Assembly (NCBI RefSeq): GCF_040782645.1
Contig: NZ_CP160403.1
Location: forward strand, 2,046,001 to 2,110,000
Length of the DNA: 64,000 nucleotides
DNA from: Streptomyces sp. HUAS ZL42
GTDB lineage: Bacteria; Actinomycetota; Actinomycetes; Streptomycetales; Streptomycetaceae
Direction of reading: 5' to 3'
Program-made: the position numbers and the translations under genes
The notes under the pieces: generated by a model
What the model saw: only the letters and a program-made list of their open reading frames with translations
Database searches by the model: none
What the model was told of the DNA's origin: nothing
In this document: positions 57,775-64,000 of the stretch, piece by piece
Numbering within the stretch: position 1 is the first letter of the stretch
Layout of the letters: each line of letters opens with the position of its first letter

Positions 57775-58890
57775 TCAGCTGTCGAAGTCGACGGTCAGCG
57801 TCTTGGAGACGGGGAAGGTCTGGCAGGTCAGCACATAGCCGGCCTCGACCTCGGCGGCTTCGAGGGCGAAGTTGCGGCGCATGTCGGCCTCGCCCTCGGT
57901 GACCAGGGCGCGGCAGGTACCGCACACGCCGCCCTTGCAGGCGAAGGGCAGGTCGGGGCGCATCTTCTGGGCACCGTCCAGCACCGTGGCCGCGCGTGGC
58001 AGCGCGGCGGTGGTGGACCGGCCGTCGAGCGTGATGGTGACCTGGCTGACCGGGCCCTCGGCAGCGGCTTCCTCGTGCCGCCGCGTCTGCCGCACCGGCG
58101 CGTCGTCCGCGTAGAACAGCTCCTGGTGGACACGAGTGTCGGGCACCCCCAGGCCGGCCAGGACCCGCTGGGCGTCGCGGACCATGCCGTGGGGCCCGCA
58201 CAGCCACCAGTGGTCCGCGGCGCTGACGTCGACCAGCCCGCCGATGAGGGCGGAGAGGCGGTCGGCGTCCAGGCGGCCGGAGAGCACCTCGGCCTCGCGG
58301 GGCTCGCGGGAGAGGACGTGGGCGAGCTGGAAGCGCCCCGCGTGGAGGTCCTTCAGGTCGGCGAGTTCGTCGGCGAACATGACCGAGCCGGTACGGCGGT
58401 TGCCGTACAACAGCGTGACCCGCGAGCGGTCGTCGGCGGCGAGGACCGACTCGGCGATGGAGAGCATGGGGGTGATGCCGGACCCCGCGGCGACGAGGAC
58501 GTGATGGCCGGGTGCGGTGAGGTCGGGAGTGAAGGCACCGGTCGGGGCCATCACCTCCAGGGTGTCGCCGGGCCGTACGTCGTGGACCAGCCAGGAGGAG
58601 AACAGCCCGCCGGGCACTTCGCGCACCCCGATGCGCGGCCGTGCGCCCACCGGGGAGCAGATCGAGTAGGTACGCCGCTCGTCCCGCCCGTCGACCTCGC
58701 GGCGCAGGGTGAGCGACTGGCCCGGGGTGAAGGCGAACTCCTCGGCCAGGTGGGCGGGGATGTCGAAGCCGACCGCGACCGCGTCCGCGCACAGCCGCTG
58801 CACGGCGGTCACGCGCAGGTGGTGGAAGGCCGGGCGGCGTCGCCGCACGGATGTGGGGGCGGAGGTGCCGGGTGGCAGCAGGTCCTCCAT
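57775..58890 (-). CDS. paaE: Phenylacetyl-CoA epoxidase reductase subunit
   Basis: 371 residues. An FAD-binding domain comes first (RTYSICSPVG, PGGLFSSWLVHDVRPGDTLE). A NAD(P)H domain (HHVLVAAGSGITPMLSIAES, WWLCGPHGMVRDAQRVLAGL) follows. A plant-type [2Fe-2S] ferredoxin domain is at the C-terminus (PFACKGGVCGTCRALVTEGE with the fourth Cys in YVLTCQT). It feeds electrons from NADPH to the PaaA di-iron centre. Its ATG overlaps the paaD stop by 1 bp. Confidence 0.95.
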   Translation of the reverse strand: MEDLLPPGTSAPTSVRRRRPAFHHLRVTAVQRLCADAVAVGFDIPAHLAEEFAFTPGQSLTLRREVDGRDERRTYSICSPVGARPRIGVREVPGGLFSSWLVHDVRPGDTLEVMAPTGAFTPDLTAPGHHVLVAAGSGITPMLSIAESVLAADDRSRVTLLYGNRRTGSVMFADELADLKDLHAGRFQLAHVLSREPREAEVLSGRLDADRLSALIGGLVDVSAADHWWLCGPHGMVRDAQRVLAGLGVPDTRVHQELFYADDAPVRQTRRHEEAAAEGPVSQVTITLDGRSTTAALPRAATVLDGAQKMRPDLPFACKGGVCGTCRALVTEGEADMRRNFALEAAEVEAGYVLTCQTFPVSKTLTVDFDS

Positions 58891-59405
58891 CAGATCTCCT
58901 TGACGTACTCGAAGGGTTCGCGGCAGGCGCGGCAGCGCCACAGCGCCTTGCAGGAGGTGGCGCCGAAGCGGGAGGTCTCCTCCGTGTCCCCCGAGCCGCA
59001 CCGGGGGCACGGAACCGCGGGGCGGGTGGGGGACAGTGTCAGCGGCACCGGGCCGGGGGCGGTCCGCGGCGCCGGTCCGGGCGGCGCGATGCCGTGCTCG
59101 GCGAGGGTGCGGCGGCCGCTGGGTGTGATCCAGTCCGTGGTCCAGGGCGGATCGAGCACCGTGCGCACCCGGACATGCGCGTATCCGGCGGCTGTGAGGC
59201 GCGCGGCCACTTCGGCGCGCATCTCGGCCATGGCCGGGCAGCCGGAGTAGGTCGGGGTGAGGCTGACGACGACCGTCCCGTCCTCACCGACCTCGACACC
59301 CCGCAGCACGCCGAGGTCCGCCAGGGTGAGCATGGGCAACTCGGGATCCGGCACGCACTCGGCGATGTGCCGGGCGCGGCGCACGTCCGTCAGTACGGTC
59401 ACCAT
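58890..59405 (-). CDS. paaD: PaaD: DUF59/MIP18-type Fe-S assembly factor of the epoxidase
   Basis: 171 residues from ATG 59405 (GTG 59402 also possible). The N-terminal MIP18-like domain reads VPDPELPMLTLADLGVLRGV, SLTPTYSGCPAMAEMRAEVA with conserved Cys. The C-terminus has a zinc-ribbon-like VPCPRCGSGD and LWRCRACREPFEYVKEI. It helps mature Fe-S or di-iron sites of the complex. The frame overlaps paaC. Confidence 0.93.
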   Translation of the reverse strand: MVTVLTDVRRARHIAECVPDPELPMLTLADLGVLRGVEVGEDGTVVVSLTPTYSGCPAMAEMRAEVAARLTAAGYAHVRVRTVLDPPWTTDWITPSGRRTLAEHGIAPPGPAPRTAPGPVPLTLSPTRPAVPCPRCGSGDTEETSRFGATSCKALWRCRACREPFEYVKEI

Positions 59406-60226
59406 GCCGCCTCCGGGTGGGCGCGGGCCACGCTCTGCAGCTCGGCCAGCAGTGGAGCGAGGTGCTCGGTGTGCTCGCCGTCGCGGCCGGCGCCGGGCAG
59501 CGGCCGGTACACCGGCAGGGGCACTGCGGCCGCCTTCGTGACCTGCTCCAGCACCGCCCCGACTTCGTCCCGGACGTCGTATGCGGTGAACAGCTCGTCC
59601 AGGTACGGCGCGACCTGCTCCAGCGCGTCCCGCATCCGGCGATGGGACTCGGCGGTGCCGTCGCCGAGGCGGACGACCCATTCGGCGGCGTACTGCCGGT
59701 GATACGTGAGTTCCTTGACCCCCTTGGCGGCGATCGCGGCGAGCACCGGGTCGTCGGAGGCGGTGAGCCGCTCGAAGTGAGCGAGCCTCCATGCGGAGAG
59801 CACCAGCAGGCGTGCGACGCAGAACGCGAAGTCGCCGCCCGGGAGTTCGGCGAGGCGTACGTTGCGGAAGTCGTCGGCGTCGCGGAAGTAGGCGTAGGCG
59901 TCCTCGTCGCGGCCGGTGCCGTCGACCTGGCCGGCGCGGGAGTACAGCAGGCGGGCCTGGCCGAGCAGGTCGAGTCCGATGTTCGCCAGGGCCACCTCCT
60001 CCTCCAGTTCCGGGGCGCGGGTGGTCCACTCGGCCAGCCGTTGCGCCAGGACGAGGGCGTCGTCGGCCAACGCGACACAGACGGCGGCCAGTTCGCCGGT
60101 GTCGATGCCGTCGGGCACCGCGCTGTCCACGCCGTACAGCGGGTGCTCGAAGCCGGTGCCGTACGCCCAGCGGGTGTCGTCCTCGTGTCCCTCGGCCAGG
60201 ATCGAGTGGACGTGGTCGTCGCTCAT
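59399..60226 (-). CDS. paaC: Phenylacetyl-CoA epoxidase structural subunit
   Basis: 275 residues. Ferritin-like helices: LADDALVLAQRLAEWTTRAP, ELEEEVALANIGLDLLGQAR, ELPGGDFAFCVARLLVLSAW, GVKELTYHRQYAAEWVVRLG. It is the non-catalytic partner of PaaA in the (alpha beta)2 core. It follows paaB by 10 bp and overlaps paaD. Confidence 0.95.
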   Translation of the reverse strand: MSDDHVHSILAEGHEDDTRWAYGTGFEHPLYGVDSAVPDGIDTGELAAVCVALADDALVLAQRLAEWTTRAPELEEEVALANIGLDLLGQARLLYSRAGQVDGTGRDEDAYAYFRDADDFRNVRLAELPGGDFAFCVARLLVLSAWRLAHFERLTASDDPVLAAIAAKGVKELTYHRQYAAEWVVRLGDGTAESHRRMRDALEQVAPYLDELFTAYDVRDEVGAVLEQVTKAAAVPLPVYRPLPGAGRDGEHTEHLAPLLAELQSVARAHPEAAW

Positions 60227-60236
60227 GCCCTGCTCC

Positions 60237-60530
60237 TCAGATGTGCGGGACGTCGTCGGGGATGTCGTAGAAGGTGGGGTGGCGGTACACCTTGTCGGCG
60301 CTGGGGGCGAAGAAGGGGTCCTTCTCGTCGCGGGTGGAGGCGGCGATGTGGTCGCTGCGCACCGCCCAGACGGACACGCCCTCGTTGCGCCGGGTGTACA
60401 GGTCACGTGCGTGGGTGAGGGCCATCCGGTCGTCGGCCGCGTGCAGCGAGCCCACGTGGACGTGGTTGAGCCCGCGCTTGCCGCGTACGAACACCTCGTA
60501 CAGCGGCCAGTCGTTCCTCTCGGTGGTCAT
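60237..60530 (-). CDS. paaB: Phenylacetyl-CoA epoxidase small subunit
   Basis: 97 residues from ATG 60530, overlapping the paaA stop by 4 bp. The family pattern [40 protein letters not shown] and [14 protein letters not shown] is complete. PaaB is a small structural subunit required for complex assembly. Confidence 0.95.
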   Translation of the reverse strand: MTTERNDWPLYEVFVRGKRGLNHVHVGSLHAADDRMALTHARDLYTRRNEGVSVWAVRSDHIAASTRDEKDPFFAPSADKVYRHPTFYDIPDDVPHI

Positions 60531-61513
60531 GCCACCGCTCCCTTCTCCGTACGGGCGGCCTGCTTGGCCGCGTGGGCGATGGCGGCCTCCCTGACCCAGG
60601 CGCCCTCTTCGTGTGCGGTCCGGCGTCGGGCGACGCGCTCGGCGTTGCAGGGCCCGTCGCCGGAGATCACCCTGGTCAACTCGGCCCAGTCGGGGGTGCC
60701 GAAGTCGTGGTGACCGCGCTCCTCGTTCCAGCGCAGTTCGGGGTCGGGCAGGGTGACGCCGAGCTTCTCGGCCTGCGGCACCGTCATGTCCACGAACCGC
60801 TGACGCAGCTCGTCGTTGCTGTGCCGCTTGATCTTCCAGGCCATGGACTGCGCGGAGTTGGGCGAGTTGTCGTCCGGCGGTCCGAACATCATCAGCGACG
60901 GCCACCACCAGCGGTTCACGGCGTCCTGGACCATCTCCCGCTGGGCGTCGGTGCCACGCATCATCGTCATCAGCAGCTCGTAGCCCTGCCGCTGGTGGAA
61001 CGACTCCTCCTTGCAGATCCGTACCATCGAGCGCGCGTACGGCCCGTACGAACTGCGGCACAGCGGCACCTGGTTGCAGATGGCCGCGCCGTCCACGAAC
61101 CAGCCGATCACCCCGACGTCGGCGAAGCTCAGCGTCGGGTAGTTGAAGATCGAGGAGTACTTCTGGCGGCCCTCGATCAGCCGGTTCGTCAGGTCCGCGC
61201 GATCGGCGCCCAGGGTCTCCGCCGCCGAGTACAGGTAGAGCCCGTGCCCGGCCTCGTCCTGGACCTTGGCGAACAGGATGGCCTTGCGGCGCAGCGACGG
61301 GGCCTTGGTGATCCACTCCCCCTCGGGCTGCATCCCGATGATCTCCGAGTGGGCGTGCTGCGCGATCTGCCGGATCAGCGTCCGGCGATAGCCGTCCGGC
61401 ATCCAGTCGCGCGGCTCGATGCGCTGGTCGCGGGCGATCGTCGCGTCGAAGTGCTCCTGCAGCTCCGGCCCTGCGCAGCCCGCCGCCGACACGTTGACGT
61501 GTGACGCGGTCAT
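60527..61513 (-). CDS. paaA: Phenylacetyl-CoA epoxidase catalytic subunit
   Basis: 328 residues. Di-iron ligands occur in helical motifs: [20 protein letters not shown] (E-x2-H), and [20 protein letters not shown] (E-x-x-H), with [20 protein letters not shown] earlier. It inserts oxygen into the ring of phenylacetyl-CoA to form the 1,2-epoxide. It leads the paaABCDE block. An inverted repeat upstream of the start is the likely repressor site. Confidence 0.96.
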   Translation of the reverse strand: MTASHVNVSAAGCAGPELQEHFDATIARDQRIEPRDWMPDGYRRTLIRQIAQHAHSEIIGMQPEGEWITKAPSLRRKAILFAKVQDEAGHGLYLYSAAETLGADRADLTNRLIEGRQKYSSIFNYPTLSFADVGVIGWFVDGAAICNQVPLCRSSYGPYARSMVRICKEESFHQRQGYELLMTMMRGTDAQREMVQDAVNRWWWPSLMMFGPPDDNSPNSAQSMAWKIKRHSNDELRQRFVDMTVPQAEKLGVTLPDPELRWNEERGHHDFGTPDWAELTRVISGDGPCNAERVARRRTAHEEGAWVREAAIAHAAKQAARTEKGAVA

Positions 61514-61536
61514 CTGTCCCTACCTTCCCGACCGAC

Positions 61537-61554
61537 CGACCGTTCGTTCGGTCG
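61537..61554. promoter_or_regulatory. Inverted repeat upstream of paaA, candidate TetR-family (PaaR) operator
   Basis: Arms CGACCG and CGGTCG around TTCGTT; the surroundings carry repeated ACCGACCG units. It lies 24 bp upstream of the paaA start. This arrangement is typical of PaaR-like or other TetR sites in actinobacterial paa operons; no regulator gene is inside the window. Confidence 0.6.
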
Positions 61555-61599
61555 ACATCATGGCTGAGCGTTCGTGTTCCGGCAAGTGCGGCAGCCGGG

Positions 61600-62421
61600 T
61601 CAGTGTCCGGTGAAGGACGGCTGCCGGCCCTCGAGGAAGGCCCGCACAGCAGCGCGGTGGTCCTCGGTCGTGCCCAGCCGCTCCTGGGTCGCCGCCTCGC
61701 GTTCCAGCACGACGGGCAAGGGTGCTCCGTTGGACCGCAGCAGTGCCTTGACCTCGGCATACGCGGCCGTGGGACCGGCGGCGAGACGCTGGGCGAGGGC
61801 CAGGCCCTCCGCGGCGGCGCCGCCGTCCGGCACGACGCTGTGGACGAGGCCCCACTGCTGCGCCGCTGCGGCGTCGAAGCGGTCGCCCAGCAGCATCAGG
61901 GCGGCGGCCCGCGACGGACCGACCGCCTGTGCCAGAGCCCCGCTCAGACCACTGTCGGCGGCCAGGCCGATCCCGGTGAACGCGGTCGAGAAGCGGGCAC
62001 CGGCTCCCGCGACCCGCATATCGGCGCAGAGGGCGAGCCCGAGGCCGGCACCGACGCAGGCGCCCTCGACGGCCGCGACCACGGGCTGCGGCAGCGCGTG
62101 CAGTTCCTCGACGAGCGGGTTGTACTCGTCCCGCACGATGGCGAAGGCGGAGGCGGGCGCGCTCTCCAGGGCTCGGGCGTGCTCCTTGAGGTCCTGGCCG
62201 ACGCAGAAGTGCCGGCCCTCGGCGGTCAGCAGCACCGCCCGGACGACGTCGCCTTCGCCGCGCACCCGGCGTACCGCGGCGATCAGCCCGGCGCGCAACG
62301 ACACGTCCAGGGCGTTTCCCGCGGAGGGCCTTCGGAGTTCGATGACGGCAACGCCGCCGTCCAGGGTGTAGCCGACGCCGGGCCGCGTCTCGTCGGCCGG
62401 AGGCCGGCTCGTAGCGCTCAT
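61600..62421 (-). CDS. Enoyl-CoA hydratase/isomerase of the paa pathway (PaaG-like)
   Basis: 273 residues from ATG 62421. ELRRPSAGNALDVSLRAGLI, GRHFCVGQDLKEHARALESA and VEGACVGAGLGLALCADMRV form the crotonase core. The acidic residues TAFTGIGLAADSGLSG fit a PaaG/PaaF-type isomerase or hydratase. It overlaps the downstream dehydrogenase stop by 4 bp. Which of hydratase or isomerase it performs is not clear from motifs. Confidence 0.88.
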   Translation of the reverse strand: MSATSRPPADETRPGVGYTLDGGVAVIELRRPSAGNALDVSLRAGLIAAVRRVRGEGDVVRAVLLTAEGRHFCVGQDLKEHARALESAPASAFAIVRDEYNPLVEELHALPQPVVAAVEGACVGAGLGLALCADMRVAGAGARFSTAFTGIGLAADSGLSGALAQAVGPSRAAALMLLGDRFDAAAAQQWGLVHSVVPDGGAAAEGLALAQRLAAGPTAAYAEVKALLRSNGAPLPVVLEREAATQERLGTTEDHRAAVRAFLEGRQPSFTGH

Positions 62422-63272
62422 TCCCACGTGTAGAACCCCTTTCCGGTCTTGCGGCCGAGCTCGCCACGGGCAACCTTCTCGCGCAGCAGCCGGGGCGGGG
62501 CAAAGCGTTCGCCGAGCGTGGCGTGCAGGTGCTCCGCGATGGCGAGGCGTACGTCGAGCCCGACCAGGTCGGTCAGGCGCAGGGGCCCCATGGGGTGCTT
62601 GTAGCCGAGCCGCATGGCGTCGTCGATCGCATCCGGTTCCGCGACGCCCTCCTCGACCATGCGGATCGCCTCCAGGCCCAGGGCCAGGCCGAGGCGGCTG
62701 CTGGCGAAGCCGGGCGAGTCCTTGACGACGACGTCCTTCTTGCCGAGGCAGCGGGTCCAGCCGAGGGCCGCCTCGACGGTGTCGGCCCCGGTGCCGGGTG
62801 CGACGACGATCTCGACCAGTTCGGAGGCAGGCACGGGGTTGAAGAAGTGCATGCCCAGGAAGCGGTCGGGCCGGGTGAGGGCGGCGGCGAGATCGGTGAC
62901 CGACAGGGAACTGGTGTTGCTGGCCAGTACCGTGCCGGGGCTCACCGCCTGCTCGGCGGCGGCGAGCAGCCGGGCCTTGAGCGCGGCGTCCTCGGGGACG
63001 GCCTCGACGACCAGGTCGGCGTGCGAGGGCAGGGCGTCGACGGACCGAACCGTCGTCACCCGGGCCAGCACCTCCTCCGTGGGCTCGGCGAGTGCGCCGC
63101 GTTCGGCCGCTCTTTTCAGCCCGGTGGCGACGCGGTCGAGTGCCGCGGTCGCGGCCTGCTCGCCGCTCTCCACGACGGTCACGGCCGAACCGGCCGTCGC
63201 GAAGGACAGTGCGATACCGGCGCCCATGCGGCCGCCGCCGATCACCCCGACGACTGCGGGTGCTGAGGTCAT
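62418..63272 (-). CDS. paaH: 3-hydroxyacyl-CoA dehydrogenase
   Basis: 284 residues. NAD-binding start VVGVIGGGRMGAGIALSFAT, VVEAVPEDAALKARLLAAAE, SNTSSLSVTDLA. The catalytic His is in MHFFNPVPASELVEIV (His-Glu dyad), and the C-terminal helical domain contains AMRLGYKHPMGPLRLTDLVG and GRKTGKGFYTW. It oxidises 3-hydroxyadipyl-CoA-type intermediates. It is coupled to both neighbours by 4-bp overlaps. Confidence 0.93.
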   Translation of the reverse strand: MTSAPAVVGVIGGGRMGAGIALSFATAGSAVTVVESGEQAATAALDRVATGLKRAAERGALAEPTEEVLARVTTVRSVDALPSHADLVVEAVPEDAALKARLLAAAEQAVSPGTVLASNTSSLSVTDLAAALTRPDRFLGMHFFNPVPASELVEIVVAPGTGADTVEAALGWTRCLGKKDVVVKDSPGFASSRLGLALGLEAIRMVEEGVAEPDAIDDAMRLGYKHPMGPLRLTDLVGLDVRLAIAEHLHATLGERFAPPRLLREKVARGELGRKTGKGFYTWE

Positions 63273-64000
63273 GCCCGGCTCCTCTTCTCCAGGAAGCGTG
63301 TCATGCGGTCCTTCTTGTCCTGTCCCTCGAACAGCACGGCCTGCGCCAGGTCGTCGGCGACCGGGTGGGCACCGGGTGAGTCGACGACGAGCTTCGTCAG
63401 CCGCAGGGCGGTGGCGGAGGAGCGGGCCATGCGGTCGAGCAGGGCATGCGCCTCCGCCAGCAGCTTGTCCGCCGGTACGACGTCGATGACCAGGCCCGCC
63501 GCCAGTGCCGCGGCCGCGTCGAGGTTCCGCCCGGCGAGCAGCACCTGCTTGGCGATCGACTCGCCGACCAGCTCGGGCAGCCGCCAGCAGGCCCCGGCCG
63601 CGGCGAGGATGCCGAGCCCCGGCTCGGGGTTGCCGAAGACGGCGTCCGGACCGGCGATGCGCAGGTCGCAGGCGTACGAGAGTTCGGCGCCGCCACCCAG
63701 CGCCCAGCCGTCGACGGCGGCGAGCGTGGGCATGGGGAGCCTGCGAATCCGCTCGAACAGGCGGCTGTTGATGCCCTGGAGGGCTTCGTCGCGGCCGCGT
63801 CGCAGCAGTTCGGCGATGTCGGCGCCGCCCGCGAAGACCCGGCCGTGACCGGTGAGCAGCAGCAGCTTCGGATCGGCTTCCAGCAGACCGCACACCTCGT
63901 GCAGTTCGGCGATCATGCGGCCGCTGATGGCGTTGCGGGCGTCGGGCCGGTGCAGGGTGACGACGACCCGGTCTTCTCGCTCCTCGACGAGCAGCGTCTC
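63269..64000 (-). CDS. Enoyl-CoA hydratase (crotonase family), 5' end outside the window
   Basis: At least 243 residues; the frame stays open to the right edge (ETLLVEEREDRVVVTLHRPD before the internal Met at 63916). Crotonase motifs GHGRVFAGGADIAELL, DGWALGGGAELSYACDLRIA and FGNPEPGLGILAAAGACWRL are complete, and the catalytic Glu is in the last. It starts the paa-linked group from upstream of the window. The two other crotonases here (56984 and 61600) are distinct paralogues. Confidence 0.9.
   Translation of the reverse strand, partial: ETLLVEEREDRVVVTLHRPDARNAISGRMIAELHEVCGLLEADPKLLLLTGHGRVFAGGADIAELLRRGRDEALQGINSRLFERIRRLPMPTLAAVDGWALGGGAELSYACDLRIAGPDAVFGNPEPGLGILAAAGACWRLPELVGESIAKQVLLAGRNLDAAAALAAGLVIDVVPADKLLAEAHALLDRMARSSATALRLTKLVVDSPGAHPVADDLAQAVLFEGQDKKDRMTRFLEKRSRA

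Overview
This window is GC-rich actinobacterial chromosome, almost certainly Streptomyces. It shows strong third-position GC, GTG starts, ATGA/GTGA stop-start overlaps, bkd and paa operons, two conservons (nitrate-sensor-like ATPase / roadblock / DUF742 / GTPase), and a YefM-YoeB pair. All calls come from reading the sequence and family knowledge; no database search was run.

Layout. 1-8.1 kb: a serine-hydrolase tail, a decayed saccharopine-dehydrogenase-like gene, and a cluster that looks like a pterin or ribosylaminopyrimidine pathway. That cluster has a GTP cyclohydrolase II with Met instead of Tyr at the switch position, a divergent creatininase-family hydrolase, a coupled set (PTPS-like protein with a broken zinc site, glycosyltransferase, methyltransferase, membrane protein), a zinc-less dehydrogenase and a CDP-alcohol phosphatidyltransferase. 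8.2-11.6 kb: a small two-gene cassette with an amber codon and a WXG-like operon behind an 18-bp palindrome. 11.7-17.3 kb: a defence island with a 136-bp tandem duplication, McrBC with an EVE-like domain, YefM-YoeB and a UvrD helicase tail. 17.3-21.4 kb: Rieske oxygenase, alpha/beta hydrolase and an EF-G paralogue. 21.8-30.4 kb: decayed crotonase and thiolase genes, bkdABC with divergent bkdR, then a paaN-like gene and an aminotransferase.

30.7-38.3 kb: lipoproteins, a secreted DUF1906 protein, a nucleotidyltransferase, a LysR/DJ-1 divergon with a palindromic operator, and a flavin monooxygenase. 38.4-43.7 kb: a DMATS-type prenyltransferase preceded by a short leader ORF that contains a hairpin, a P450 with a non-canonical K-helix, and conservon 1. 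43.9-47.0 kb: a disrupted membrane gene, a sortase with its probable substrate, and abutting fragments of a peptide transporter and an amino-acid dehydrogenase. 47.0-53.2 kb: conservon 2, a gamma-glutamyl-amine synthetase-like gene and its permease. 53.3-57.0 kb: a TPR-like protein, a NIPSNAP protein, and a degenerate TnpB element fused to a LysR remnant. 57.0-64.0 kb: a phenylacetate (paa) catabolic operon entering from the right edge.

How the genes fit together. The paa genes, with the paaN-like gene at 27.7 kb, concern phenylacetyl-CoA epoxidation and beta-oxidation-type steps. bkdABC makes branched acyl-CoA starters. The prenyltransferase plus flavin monooxygenase fit the known actinomycete route from tryptophan to dimethylallylindole-acetonitrile. 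The first 8 kb is the best candidate for an under-described pathway: an unusual GTP-opening step, a likely deformylation step, a repurposed PTPS fold, sugar and methyl transfer, and two membrane proteins.
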